From positions 41,716,698-41,780,697 of the forward strand of contig NC_054879.1 in the NCBI RefSeq assembly GCF_018320785.1: a stretch of 64,000 nt of DNA, read 5' to 3'. This document shows, piece after piece, positions 28,691 through 48,235 of the stretch. Source of the stretch: Cheilinus undulatus. Lineage: Eukaryota > Chordata > Actinopteri > Labriformes > Labridae. Every line of letters starts with the position of its first letter. The stretch's first letter is position 1. Both the position numbers and the translations under genes were made by a program. The notes beneath the pieces were generated by a model. The model did not search any database and was not told the DNA's origin. It saw nothing but the letters and a program-made list of their open reading frames with translations.

Positions 28691-29100
28691 CACTAACTTT
28701 TGAAATAAAATCAGACAAAATTAAAAATGGAGGGTTCTAATTAGGGTCAGGATACCAAAGTTAAAAGGTAACATGACCTGAAAAAACCTATGACAAAATG
28801 TAAAAAAAAAACAGTCAGATCTGCTAACAGGAAATTGGCTCATCCTCCGTGAAAACAATCTAATGCAGGAAATGTACCTCCTCTTTTTTGTGATTCTGCA
28901 ATCATCAAAGCACTTTGTACACCTCTGTTTTTAAAGGTGCTATACAGGTGCTTGTTGATAAAATTATTACTTTACATAGCTCTGTTAGCTTCTAGGTACA
29001 TAACTTAGAGAGCTCAGTAGCTAGCAGAGCAAAAGCACAGCACATAAAGCAGCTACATATCTACATTATCTGCATAGCTAAGTTAGCTTTAGCCACATTT

Positions 29101-29640
29101 TGTAAATATAATTTTGCTAATGCTAACCCAGTTATAGATACTGGAGCTACATAGCTACAGCAAAGCAAATATTATTAAAGCTAACTTAGCTTTAGATATG
29201 GGAGTTACATAGCTAAAGCTAAGTAAACATTACTAAAGCTTACTTAGCCATAGATACTGGCGCTATGTAGCTACAGCTAAGCAAATATTACTAAAGCTAC
29301 CTTAGCTATAGATACTGAAGCTACAAAGCTACAGCCAAGCAAATATTACCAAAGCTAACTTAGCTTGAGATATTGGAGCTACATAGCTAAAGCTATGTTA
29401 GCATTACTAAAGCTTACTTAGCCATAGATACTGGCACTATGCAGCTACAGCTAAGCAAATATTACTAAAGCTAACTTAGCTTGAGATATGGGAGCTACAT
29501 AGCTACAGCAAAGCAAATATTACTAAAGCTAACTTAGCTGAAGATATTGGAGCTATGTAGCTACAGCTAAGCAAATATTACTAAAGCTAACTTAGCTTGA
29601 TATACTGGAGCTACATAGCAACAGCGAAGCTCACAATGTA
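29101..29640. repeat. AGCTA-rich minisatellite, 58-bp unit, about nine copies
   Basis: Units begin at about 29104, 29164, 29223, 29281, 29339, 29397, 29454, 29513 and 29571, so the period is 57-60 bp. Each unit reads roughly GCAAATATTACTAAAGCTAA, then CTTAGCTTGAGATACTGG, then AGCTACATAGCTACAGCTAA. Units 3 and 6 share the variant CTTACTTAGCCATAGATACTGGC, suggesting a three-unit higher order of about 174 bp. Flanking sequence from 28975 is also rich in AGCTA words. Confidence 0.9.
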
Positions 29641-29897
29641 GCTATGTAAGATATGTAATCACACTATCCATGTAGCTACGTTATCTTTAGCTATGAAGCT
29701 AAAGTGAGACACCATTTGTGTACCTATTTTCTAAATTATCTATGCATAATTTACTCCTGGATTAGACCTCTGACCTTTTAATGTATTTATTTTTTATTTA
29801 TGAACAGTTTTTTAGTCTGTAATGTTTGAAGTGTGGTAATTTCATCAAAACCATTTTACTACCAGACTTTGTTTATGAATGAAACTGAATTAGAAAA

Positions 29898-29987
29898 CTC
29901 CACACAGAAAGGCCCTGAGAGGGAAGCGAACCTCAGACCTTCCTACTGTGAGGCAACAGTGCTAACCTCTGCACCACCCTGCAGCCC
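29898..29987 (-). repeat. Fragment of the fish SINE/LINE-tail repeat
   Basis: Matches the 5' part of the repeat at 15988-16350: CTCCACACAGAAAGGCCCTGA, then GTGAGGCAACAGTGCTAACC and CACCCTGCAGCC. Same orientation (minus). The remainder of the element is absent. Confidence 0.7.
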
Positions 29988-30244
29988 TAGTGGGAAGTTA
30001 TATTTCAAATATCTTTATGTTCTCATAAAATCTGTGCCATTTGGCCTGGCTTTGCTTTAATTGTAATGACAACTAAAATACTAAATTCTCTGACATCAGT
30101 AGAGTTAAAAACAGTTATGTTTTTTTTCATGTGTATGGAAAGACATGAGTAAAATACCAAAGATAATCTTGTGTCAGCCTTCATGTATAATGGAAACAAT
30201 GTGTCACAGGTTCATAATAAAACCCACAATAAACTATGTCAGCA

Positions 30245-32691
30245 AATACCTCACAGCAAGTTTTATTTATACATCCAAAAACAAAAGATCAAATTTCTCA
30301 CACTATATACAGATATTACATACAGTGTTTGTACACATATTACATAATTTGTACACAAGAAAATATACATAAAAATGTAAACCTTTGTATACAAAAAATA
30401 CCTTAGACAAATTAAACAAGGACCAATAACAAAAGGTGACTAGATTAGCTCATCCTATCTTTAAAAACAGTAATACAGTACATTCAATGAGTATAGGAAT
30501 TTGTCAGCCATTTCTGAAGTCAAGCAGTTAATGTGCCTACGAGCCCTGTTTTCGTTTTGTTCTACGTGATTTTCGGGAGAAGAAACTGGTGCGGTGACTA
30601 ATCTCATGCTCTGTGGATACAGCAGTAATGCCTTGCAAACATTTCCATTCATTTTTTTTATTTAAGGGGCACAAGGATTATTAGTGGCAACACTGCGGTA
30701 ACGGAGAGGCCCGGCCTTCTCTGGTGGAGCTACAGGTTTACACTTCAGAACGTGTTTTCTCTTTGGAAGGGAGAGACAGAACTGGGCCTCGTCACAGCTG
30801 GACACGGGGGGGGGGGGAGGAATGAAGGGGGGGGGGGTTCTGGTGCAGGCTCATGGCCGGTAATGATGGCAGCTGTTCATTTAATGAGCGTCCAAGCCAA
30901 AAAAAAAAGAAAAGGCAGAACAGACACGGGACATGTGAAACACCACCAGCCTCTACCCGCTTCTGTGCAAATTTATGTTGGGAAAGCATACTGAACTGTT
31001 TCTCTTCACAAAATGAAATGATGATGTTCATACATTCCTATGATTTATACCACCAAGCCAGTGACCATAATCATATATTGATATTATTATTATTAATGCT
31101 GCCCCATGCAATCTCAGACTTTTCCTGGAGTTTAATAGCTATCAAAAATATCCTCCATGAGAATATTAAAAAACAAACTGACATCATACACAGCATACAA
31201 ACATTGATCCCTCTGACTTCATAGAGAACGTAACAAGCATTTTGATAGCCATTAAAAAACAAGACTCATTCTACAAGACACAGGTTCCACTGAATACATT
31301 GCAAATAACAATTTCAACCCATTGCTACTCAATAATCCACCGACAAACCCCAAGATAGAGACTTCTACTCTATATAGCTAATACTCAACAATGTTTGACA
31401 ATCAGTCAAATGTCTTATATCTATTAAAAGCCATGGTTGTACTGCTGTGTGAGCTGTTAACAGACAGGGGAAGAGCTCTCAGTATACAGAGTTGTCATTT
31501 CTGAGTTAAAATCAGAGCCCAGGTTTCTTAAAATCACTTTATAACTGAGTAAATACAAACAGTAAATCCCTACTTCACCTTCAGTGGGAGTTTTATAGTG
31601 AGTTTCCTTTAAGTCCTGAAGCTAGACTTGCTTTCTACGACATGTAAGACCATTGTAAATGTGGACCAGAGAGCACCTTTGCGAGTAGACACTTAAAGTC
31701 CCTGGATTGCGCCTTCATCACCTTGAAACATTAACACTGAAACTCGTGTGTAAGCCTTTAAAATCCACTTGAGAGAGGAAGTTCGGCTGACCTGATTGTT
31801 GATCTCTAGAGGCTCTATTTCTGAGAAACTGTTGTAAAATCGATCGTTTACAACACCCATAGAGGCCAAAATATCTTCCTGATCCAGCCTTTTCAGTAAA
31901 TGAAGCTACATGTCACGAGACCAATAAAATACCTTATGAAGCTAGAGTTATGTTAATGTGTTTATTGCTTTAAGAAACTAAATTTACCTTCAAGTGTCTA
32001 CTAGGCCACTCAGAGTCCCACAACCAATGGGGAGGTCAGAGATTTTTGACATCTGAGCAAACCAATAAATGAGCACAATATACAATACACAATATAAAAA
32101 CAGCTGTTTAAAAGTATTTTGGTAAATCCTTATGACTGTGAAATCTGACTTAGTAAGAGTCTTTATCATGATGAACAGTTAAATAGCTTGAAACATAATG
32201 GGTCACAAAGATCACAACCAGTACTCGTCTTTTCCAGAGGATGACAGAAGCAGTGTGAGGAACGGGAGGAGAAATAAAAATGCAATGGCCATCTGAGCAA
32301 GGCAGGGTACAGTGGATCATTAAAGACGGGACTTTTGAGTGGCAAAGTGACCACTGAGTGTGACACATAATCTCTGTTAAGGTCCTTCCACCTACTTTCC
32401 CCTGGTCACTTCATCACAGAGTGTCACTGTTACCCCCTGCTGAGGAAACCACAAGGCATCGAACGAGTGGACTCGCACTGACTTAGAATCCCAGAGACCG
32501 TGTGGCTGCAGAGTAAAAGAAGGGAAACATAAAATATTGAGGAATAATCTGAGGTCTGTGCAAATTCATAATCAAATAGTGCACTATTACCACATTGCAC
32601 ACATGTAGCAGATAGAGAGGGGAGGGTCGACTGGGTTCTAAGTGACTGTGAGTCCACACACCAGAATGCAGCCGCTGCAGGCCGCGTGCTC
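30245..32691 (-). other. 3' untranslated region of ino80d
   Basis: From the ino80d stop codon down to a likely cleavage site. On the minus strand AATAAA (plus 30262-30267) lies near the end. The human gene also has a very long 3' UTR. G-runs at 30806-30838 and an A-run at 30899 break the sequence. Open frames within it on both strands are not conserved proteins. Confidence 0.6.
30262..30267 (-). terminator. Candidate poly(A) signal for ino80d
   Basis: TTTATT on the plus strand, AATAAA on the minus. It lies about 2.4 kb past the stop codon and close to the right edge of the convergent intergenic region. Confidence 0.45.
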
Positions 32692-35600
32692 TCATTTACT
32701 CTGCGTGAAAGGTGGCGTGGCGCTTTTGGCACTTGCAGCGGTGGCACTAACTATTGAAAAGCCAGCTGGGGGCGCTGTGGAGCTGTGGCTGGGCTGCACG
32801 TCTTTCGGGATGCCACTGTGGGAGGCCAATTGATGGCCGAAGGCCGCACTGAACTGAGGGAGCTGCTGCTTGGGCTGCGTGGAGGTCAGGAGATCATGTG
32901 ATGAGGATGTGGGGGCAGTGGGAGTCGTTAGACCCGTCATGCCGCTCTGAGGCATTGCTGAGAGTGCAGCCATGGGCTGCAGCGTCACAGAGTGGGTTGT
33001 GGCTGGCGGAGTGGACAGGGAGGTGGATATGAGATGACTTTCTGATCCTATGAGATTGCCAAACTGCGTGGGGTCAGTGAGGGGGAGAGGAAGATTGTTC
33101 CATGACGAGCGTGGGGGTCCTGGGACTTCCAGCAGCAGAGGGGGGTCCGTCTGAAAGGAGCTGGCATGGGGAGATGATATGTGGTCGCTGTATGGGGATG
33201 GCACATGCTCACTGCTGTAGTGGCTGCCTTGAGGAGACGATGTGGGTGCATCCGCCTTTGCGAGCACATGTGATGTGTGTGTCCGGGAAAACGTTCGCTC
33301 TGTTATGGAGGTCTGAGTGAGCAGAGAGGTGGTGGAGGGGGCTACGGTAGAAGAAGATGAGGTCATGTTAGAGCATGACGTTGGGGGCTGGTTAGCAGGC
33401 TGAGATGGCGGTGAGGGGGGGAACTGACCCCCAGTGGACTGCAGTAGGTTGTCTTCCAGCTCTAGGCTGGTGAAGTTCTCAGTGGGGATGCGGCTGTTCA
33501 GCAGATCTCCCATTCCACCCGGCTGGACTGGACCCGGGAACACAGTCATAGCTCGGTGGTCCACTCCTTCAGAGGGTGCCAGGTCTCCTATGGAGGTCAG
33601 GCACACCAGAGAATCTGGGTAGGAGCCCATAGCCTGCAGTGCACGCACCAGCTCCTCAGCCTCCTCTGTGGTGGGCAGTAACTCCCCATTCTTACCTAAA
33701 CACAAATATCCACACACAAAACCATGTTAAAAACCACAAGGATGACTTTGTTATTGCTCACTAAGTGGTTCATAAGAAAAAGCTGTAAGACAACCTTCAA
33801 ACAAGTCAAAGTCCTGCAGGTCATCAGGTAGTCTGGGCAACACATCAGAGAAATCCTCCTGGTTTAGCTCTAGATCATTTGGAATGTCTGCCATGTCATT
33901 TGTGATATCGTCAGGAAGCTCATCTGTGCTCAGGTCTGGAGTTGAAGGGCTCCTGCAACAAATATGACCAACAAAAAAGCTTACAGAGGAACTTGAGAGA
34001 GACTTACTAGCCTTACACTCTATCTGAACATCAACATTGACAACAGTGTAGCAGACCTGATGCTGGCCTGTGAGGGTATGGCAAGGCTTGTAGAAGGCAT
34101 TCCCAGGTTCCCTTGCGGCAACGCTGGGGGGATGGGTTTTTGCGGCCTCCGCGGCCCTCTTCTCCTCTTCTTTTTGTGTTTTTTGGTGAGTGCCGGTGGT
34201 TTGGTCTTTTTGCGCGGCTTTCGCTGTTGCTGCTGCTGGTGCTGCACTCGTCTGTTACCGTCCCCTCGCAGGAAATTATCCTGAGCAGAAAGAATTGAGA
34301 CGTTGTAGAGCCAAGAGAGCTTTGTTTTCAGTCTTTTTGTTAAGCTGGGTTAGTTGATATTTATACCCAAGACACAATAATCAGTCCTTTCATCCACTTC
34401 CCAAAATGTGATCTTACCATTTTTTTGGCATGCTCTTCACAGAGTGGTGTCTGGTGCGTGATATCAAACACAGGGATGGAACACTGTTGACCATCAGCAA
34501 ATTTGGCTGTGCAACTCGCAAAGAGCTGCTGGGAACGGTTCAACAGGATATCTACAGATTTCAATCAAGGACGTTACAAAATACCTGGGACAACAGAAGT
34601 CATACAATTACATCAAAAAGGTTGGAATTTTAGATCACTGATCAGTTGCTTTAAGTGCCCAAACATGATGTAGTGAATTTATTTTCCTGTTCTACTTTGG
34701 TGCTATCAATTGTGATCAATCAGTTCTGTAAGTTTTAGTGGAAAGGATACGCTGAAAGCAGTGTCGAGTGAAGGGCAGCGCTCTGTTGTTGCAGGCCTGG
34801 CCCTTTGTGCTGCCAGTGCAGGTCCCTGGATCTGTCTTCAGCTGCCTTGCTGGAGAATCACTGTAAAAGAAGAGACAGAGGGCTGAAAAAAACAGCAACA
34901 ACTCTCCATATTCACCAAGTTATAGAGATTTTTATTTGGCTTTAACCCTTAGAGCTCACGTGGCACGGATCCGTGCTGCAGGCACATCCCTAAATCACTT
35001 TGTAACATTTGAACCGTAAGTCGTAGGCACTTAAGAATTTTTTATTTTTTTTTCATCTGAAAGCTCTCAGTTGTGCCTTTCTGATCATGTTCTCCATGCA
35101 TTCGTAGCTCTTACAGAACATTTTCGAGAGAGCCCTGAACTTGGCTGACTTTCCAGGGTCTCTGAGGAGGTTGCTGTCGTAAATAACAAGAAGTGACAAG
35201 TTTATAAAAACATTAATAACTTTTGAACCATAAGTCATAGACATTTACTCTTTATTCCTCTGAAAGCTGACTTTCTTGTCATTTGTTTGCTACCCTCAAT
35301 GTCCCCGCAGCCCTAAATGATGCCGTTCTAGCCAGCACGGAATTTCTGTGACTTTTCTGGGTCTTTACAGATTGAATCCACATTGTTTTATCCATTTTTA
35401 ATCCATTTTTGACCACTTACTTCGGCTTTTTGCCCAGGGCATCGCCATGTTGTTTATCGCAATGCATTGTGGGAGGGGCAGTTGGGCCTCTACTGCTTTG
35501 AGGAATGGCATAAATGAATCTAACTGCAAAAAAAAAAAAACATGGACTTTTTCTTTGTATATATATGTAGATATTTTGAAAACTGTTAGTCACAGAATGT

Positions 35601-37672
35601 TTTATTTTTCAACATTGTGTCTCTAAAAGATAGAAGAACAAGTATGTGCAAAGAAAAGGCTTAGTCACTAATGTTTTCTGTGTTATAAATAAAAACCAAT
35701 GAGTTTCAAATTCCGATTTGTTTTTTTCTTTTGTCTTTAGAGTCCCATAAACTTTTTTTAAGACAAAAAGTTCAGAAGAGACATGATGGTGGTAAAAATT
35801 GCTGTGAGCTCTCAGGGTTAAGGACTACAAGATTAGAAGAGGCAAAAAGCTGCAAGTACATAGATGTTGGATCCATCATAAAGATAATATACATTGAATT
35901 TCAAGTATATTAATGGTAGACTCAACAGATTTTTAAAAACTATTTTAATCATGATGGGACTCGCATATTTGTATTCCGTTTTGTTTAAAAAATCTTGAGA
36001 GCTTAAAAAAGGTTAATATGACTTTGGTCAGAATACCTCGAGGAGCTTCGAGAGGCACCACGTAACTCCTGGATCAGCTGCCCCGCACAGTCTGGGTTGT
36101 TACTGGCAGCATGCAGCAAGGCTTTCCGGAAGGCATAGCGATATCTCTTTTGGCGGATACGCGCTCTCTCCTCCCGGCACATGTGCTTGTATTTCTCACG
36201 GAGGTATGAGCAAAGCCTGAGTAGCCGTGTTCTCCGTGAGGAACCTCTATCATCTTCCACCCTGTTTAAAAAAGATTGAACCACAGTTAAGACATAAGTC
36301 AAAGTTTAAAATTTGGTGTCAGGTTGTGAGACACCGACCCATTCTGTGGTCTCCAAGAGCTCTGGAAAGGAACAAAAGCCACAGCCTCCTCTTCGTCATC
36401 GTCATCAGCACTGTCTTCAGACCAGTCCAATCCTGGAAGACAACTTGTTAGAGCAGCTTACCTCAGCAAATCTGACACATCACTCAATATCTGAGATATC
36501 AAACTTTTAAGTAAAAATTTTTGAAAAGTTTGACAGCTAGCACTAAATGCACGTAAATTAAGCACCTAGATGAGGAAAGAGGTCTTCATGCTCCCGATGT
36601 CTCTTGGCACAGAGCTGTACCAGGTGTTGCAACCTGGCCAGGCAGCTGGCAGAAGGTGAAAAGGCAGCGGGACGCATGACCACCACATGCCGCTGATTGC
36701 TGCTGCCACTCTCCTTGCAACTGACAGGCAAGTGAGTAGCAGTGAAAGGCATTTTCCTGCTGAGTGATGGCCCAGAGGGTTGCACTGGACTGGGTGCTGC
36801 ATTAGCGGGCATCCCTGGAGGCAGAAAGTTGACCGTCTGAGGTGGTGATGGATTGCATAATAAACCCTGCTGCTTTCCTGGGAAGATGAAGGAAGTCACG
36901 CTGGAGTGCTGGGATGGCTGAAGGAGACCTGGCTGCTGTCGTGGGAGGTGAGTGTTAAGCGGCGATGAGGGGTGAACGCGGGAGACAGGTGAGGGACTAA
37001 AGTGCTCAGGGGGTGGTTGGAAGAGGTCCGTGTCATGGCAGAGCTTCTGGTTAAGCACCAGACGATTCTGCAGCTTCTTCTTGATGACGTTGGCCTTCCG
37101 AGGAGTTCCCACCTCCTCACCGTCTGTGTCATCCTCGTAAAAGGCAAAAGGGTCCAGGAGTTCCCCATCAGGGAGGGGTAACAGGCGTGTACAAGGGGGA
37201 GATGGTGGGAGTTCATCTAAACCATTTGGGGCTTTCAGAGCTAAAGAGGGCACAGTTATGTTGAGAGCAACTGACTCCAGGTGAGCCCGTGAGCGCATAT
37301 CCTCCAAAGCATCATGCTTCTTTTTCCGTTCCTTCTTTGGGATAAAGCCCAGAACCTGCAGGTGACTGTTACAGTATCTGAAAAACAAGACAACATCCTC
37401 ACTACGTGTTGCTTTTAAAAATCACATTTTCTGCTTAAAAATGCACAAACATACCTGCGGTCCTCAGACTTAGGGATGGGGTTGGTACACCTCTGACTGT
37501 TGTACTTGGCCACATATTCACATTGCTTGAAGGGGGCTGTCTTATCCTCCAGAACGTGTCGGATACAGAAAGCATAGCCATTTAGTCTGCGCTGCTTGCA
37601 GAGCTTTGGGCTGTATGAGCACAACGGCTTATTGTCCACCTCTGAGAAGTGTATGTGTTTGCCTTCATACAT
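32692..37672 (-). CDS. ino80d: INO80 complex subunit D, complete
   Basis: Metazoan-specific subunit of the INO80 nucleosome-remodelling complex in the nucleus. Nine coding exons, in transcript order: 37672-37455, 37377-36566, 36432-36339, 36261-36037, 34860-34751, 34551-34418, 34280-34057, 33952-33795, 33695-32692; spliced length 992 residues (human 1027). It begins MYEGKHIHFSEVDNKPLCSY as in human. Two Cys/His-rich zf-C3Hc3H domains (the kind also found in KANSL2) are visible: CSYSPKLCKQRRLNGYAFC onward in the first exon, and CTGSTKGQACNNRALPFTRH to CEEHAKKM across exons 5-6. Between and after come an acidic run SADDDDEEE, a Lys/Arg block (KKHKKKRRRGPRRPQKP), the conserved LPDDLQDFDLFEG, and a Ser/Pro/Thr-rich tail with LPQFSAAFGHQLASHSGIPK, nearly identical to human. 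The first junction needs the ATG at 37672; upstream sequence starts a non-coding part of the exon at 37701. Confidence 0.95.
34946..35817. mobile_element. TTAA-flanked inverted-repeat element (piggyBac-like MITE), 872 bp
   Basis: Left end CCCTTAGAGCTCACGTGG and right end GTGAGCTCTCAGGG are inverted; both sides are bordered by TTAA (34942-34945, 35818-35821). TTAA duplication is the mark of piggyBac transposition. The two halves contain repeated phrases (AACCGTAAGTCGTAG and AACCATAAGTCATAG; CTGAAAGCT). No transposase frame. Lies in the ino80d intron between coding exons 4 and 5. Confidence 0.75.
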
Positions 37673-37701
37673 CACGTTACTCTTGTTCGTGACAACATCA
37701 G
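37673..37701 (-). promoter_or_regulatory. Short upstream ORF overlapping the ino80d start
   Basis: After the acceptor AG at 37702-37703 the exon begins with CTGATGTTG. That first ATG opens an eight-codon frame (MLSRTRVT) whose TGA stop overlaps the main ATG in the word TGATG. Such an arrangement can tune translation by re-initiation; whether it does so here is inferred. Confidence 0.45.
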
Positions 37702-39315
37702 CTGATGGGATAAAGTCAGGGGAAACCAAGAGTTACATCACTTCATACTACAGAGGTAACAAGGCATGCACATGCAGGAAAAAGAGGCATGGAATAAGTC
37801 ATCACTACAGCAGCTTACAACTCATCAAAATAATACCTTATATCAGTGTTAAATGGGAATCAGCATTCAGAGCACCCACGTGATTGTATTGACGAATTAT
37901 CACGTTAACATCTGGCATATGCTATGAGTAACAGTTAATGTGTATGCTATTTTTTAAAGGCAAGCTTCATAGTTCAGACTAACCTTTTCTCTGACTATTG
38001 GCTCTAATTTTACACACATTTACTTTGTCACCATATCTCGCTGCTATACAGCGATTTTATTCAGCAGTCTATTAAAAAAACCTTCAAGGTAGTACATAAA
38101 CCATGACAGTGAAAGTGCAAGACGAGAAATGCAAGACTGAAACCGGACTAACAAAGTTAACAGCAGTTTACAGTCACTTCTGTTTGAGTTACATCGTTAC
38201 AGAGCCACCAGAACGCTCAAATAAGGAGAAAGTCACCTTTTGTATTCAGCACTTTAAAAAAACATGTTTTGATTGTTATGCCTCGTGATAAACAAGCATT
38301 GCTAATAAGATGCCACTGGTAGATCCCGATATACAGTAACTATAATTACAGCGCTAGCTCCTCAGCTCCAGCATTAGCCTAGCTGCTAAATTTAATAACA
38401 GAGTGTTTGCAAGTTGGGTTTGAGAAGTGAAGCAGTCCCGTAAGCCAAGTTGCACATTGGCCACGTATGTAAAGGTCGGCTAAGCAACATTTGTATAAGC
38501 TTAACTCAAAGTAAACTATTTCAGGTAGAGACGGAGAACCGGGCGGGCAGGTAACGGTTCAAACCGCTAGCTACACTATCACTTCTGCTCCGGCGAGCTA
38601 GCTTGTATAGCTCGGAGCGAAAGGGAAAACTTCATACTGTGGAATTAAATACATTCATGTGTCAAACACAAACCCTTAATTTGAGCTAAAGTATATAACT
38701 TTGTTCATCTTTGGGTGGATATACATGTTCATGAGGTGTAACATATACGAAAAGTTGAATTTCATGCTGAGCTAGCATGCTAGCCAAGCTAAAAACACAA
38801 ATTAGTAGGCGGTAGCTAACCAGGAAACGGAAACATCAGCTAATGGTAACACTTTAAAGGTTTATTTTCAGGCAAGTTTTGAGAGAAAAATTACCATTAT
38901 AATCAGAAAATACAAACAATATATAGTCGCCCCTCAGTGATATGGTTGTTTTATGTGCGAACATGACATATTTGTGAGTAAATACATTTAAACAAAGGGT
39001 CTAAATACGAGGCTTGAGGCCTATCCACGAAGGCCACTGTGATAATCGATATGAATTTAAGCCTCCATCGTTACATAATCTGACAATAGCAGTCTACAGG
39101 ACTTAAAGCTATTGACATCGCATTGGTCCCCACTTCTTCTTATGATTACGAGTCATTTGGTAACAAGAGAAGTTTTAAAATAAATGAGTCATCAGTTAGA
39201 GGCCTTTTAGCTCTGATAGCACAGCGGCCTCCAGTTGAACGCCGTGGCCGACCAAAGCCTGGGTAAAACGGCTAACTCAAAAATCGAGACCGAGGCTGCA
39301 AACGATTTCGCTTAC

Positions 39316-39560
39316 CTTGAACTGGTATGGGCTGTGTACGGTATTCGCTCCAGTTAGACGGCCGAAAAGACTCCTAGGATCAGCTAGGCTATTTGTGTAT
39401 CGATATTCGAGATAGGTAAGTAATAGTGATCTTCATCGAGCTCGGAATATCTAGAAATAAGGATGCATGTAAATATATGCTATCCAGAGCAAATTACAAG
39501 CCGTAGGTAGGCTGCTGAGGATTTTTGTTGGATCCACAGCAGACTCCTCACAGCACCACT
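39316..39560 (-). other. Probable non-coding first exon and promoter of ino80d
   Basis: On the minus strand a donor TTCAAG-GTAAGCG ends at plus 39316. The upstream sequence is richer in CpG than the surroundings and contains no ATG-led frame joining the coding exon. The transcription start is not visible; the right limit is a guess. It lies 1.6 kb from the first coding exon. Confidence 0.45.
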
Positions 39561-39726
39561 ACAGGCACTGCGGGGACATGACAACAATCCGCTCAACAAC
39601 AACAACCTCTCCTACCATATTGGAAATTCAACTTTGTTAAAAACCTCTACAGTGTAAAATGTCGTTTTATTTTCCATTTGAAATAAAGCAGTTTGTGTTT
39701 AGGACAGTGTCCTTTACTGTGTACCA

Positions 39727-40003
39727 TGTTTGAGGCTACTGAAGTAAATCATACGGACAGAGAAGTCCAGATAAGTGTTACAGTGTATATTCCACCTGGA
39801 CCACGGCTATCGTCTTCCATATGAATGAGTTACCAGCTCTGCTGCCACACTGTTACCGGCTGATCACTGATGATGAATCACGTGCCAAGAAGATACAGAG
39901 GTTCAGGGCGGAAAAGTTTACTACTGAAAAGATACTACTAAAACAGAACAGTAATATACAAAACGGAGTACAAATTCAAATAGGGCATGTGCAAAGACCA
40001 TAA
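39727..40003 (+). other. Unrecognised overlapping short ORFs head-to-head with ino80d
   Basis: On the plus strand, ATG at 39727 opens a 32-residue frame (MFEATEVNHTDREVQISV...) ending in TGA at about 39823-39825; the word ATATGAATG makes it overlap the start of a 60-residue frame at 39821-40003 (MNELPALLPHCYRL...). Neither matches a family I know. Position just upstream of the ino80d promoter would fit a divergent transcript, and it overlaps the likely ndufs1 3' end. It could equally be chance. Confidence 0.2.
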
Positions 40004-40023
40004 GGCTTGCTGCAGAAAACTGA

Positions 40024-40029
40024 TTTATT
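40024..40029 (-). terminator. Candidate poly(A) signal for ndufs1
   Basis: TTTATT on the plus strand (AATAAA on the minus), about 450 bases past the ndufs1 stop. Another copy at 40466-40471 is only ten bases past the stop and would give a very short 3' UTR. Confidence 0.4.
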
Positions 40030-40480
40030 CATTTTCACAAAAATGACCAACCTTATAATAAATTCAGTATACCTTTAGGAAAATATATGCATTAACAATT
40101 TAATCTTGGAAGCTTCACTGGAAGACAAAATACTGGATTATCATAAAAGGATAAACAGTTAAAACCTTTGGTCACAGCAACTATTAAGTGCATTCTAAAA
40201 GGTAAAGTTTACACTGTCAGGTGTGCGCCTTTGGATATTTGGTAAACTTAGTTTACATTTTAAACTTGCAAGTAGCACATACATTTCTGCAGGTTAATAA
40301 AGTGTGTTAGTTCCATAATTAACATCAATGATTAGGCATCTATTAAAGTCACACATTTTCTATATCAAAATAAAAGTGCAAATAAATAGGTTTCTAGGAA
40401 TGTGCAAATAGTGGAGTTGTGCGTATCTTTGTTTTTTCTTTTTAAAGCCAGTTATGTTTTTGATGTTTATTCACTGATTT

Positions 40481-47589
<7,109 letters not shown>

Positions 47590-48235
47590 GCTGAAAGAGA
47601 GGCAACATCATGTGTAAGGTCTAATGGATAGCATACTTCTTGAAGTGACAACCAGGCTTTCAATATCCAAAGTAGGCGACGGTTTCAGACACGGACCACC
47701 GTTATGCCTTTATCAGAATGTAAGTTTGCAAGCTAGCTAGCTAGCTTTGAAGAGCAGACAGCGTCTGGGAGCCGCTAAACTGTCATGACGTATTTAAAAT
47801 TATGTCCCCACAGTTCCGGATGCTTTTGACTACGCTGTTACGAATATGTATGAAATAACAACCCACATAATGTCAGGAAATCGACAAAACACCATACAGC
47901 TGGACAAACGAGGTGCTAAATTATGTTAGCAGAGGGGACGTAACATGTTTAACCGTTAGCTTGTGGCACTAACGTTTTCTAATATTTATGTAGCTCTAAC
48001 GTTTAAATTATTATCCGGCACCGCGTCAAGCGGTTTGCAACGTTAATTTATTAGCCCGACAAAGTTAGCATCCCGTGACATAAACAAGCTAACGTCAACT
48101 GGATTCCAGTCAGCTCAATTTCCTCATTTTTTCCTCTACAAAAGCGGCTCGCATTCAACAAACGTGCTTCAAAATTAACTTTATCTAGATGTAGTAACGT
48201 TTTACAAGCCTTATATTGGACATTCATTCACTTAC

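Noticed and set aside
29101-29640. CRISPR array
   Set aside because: The units are contiguous with no unique spacers, and the genome is eukaryotic; it is a minisatellite.
36558-37216. Minus-strand frames of 78 and 106 codons inside ino80d
   Set aside because: They are other-frame shadows of the large second coding exon of ino80d.
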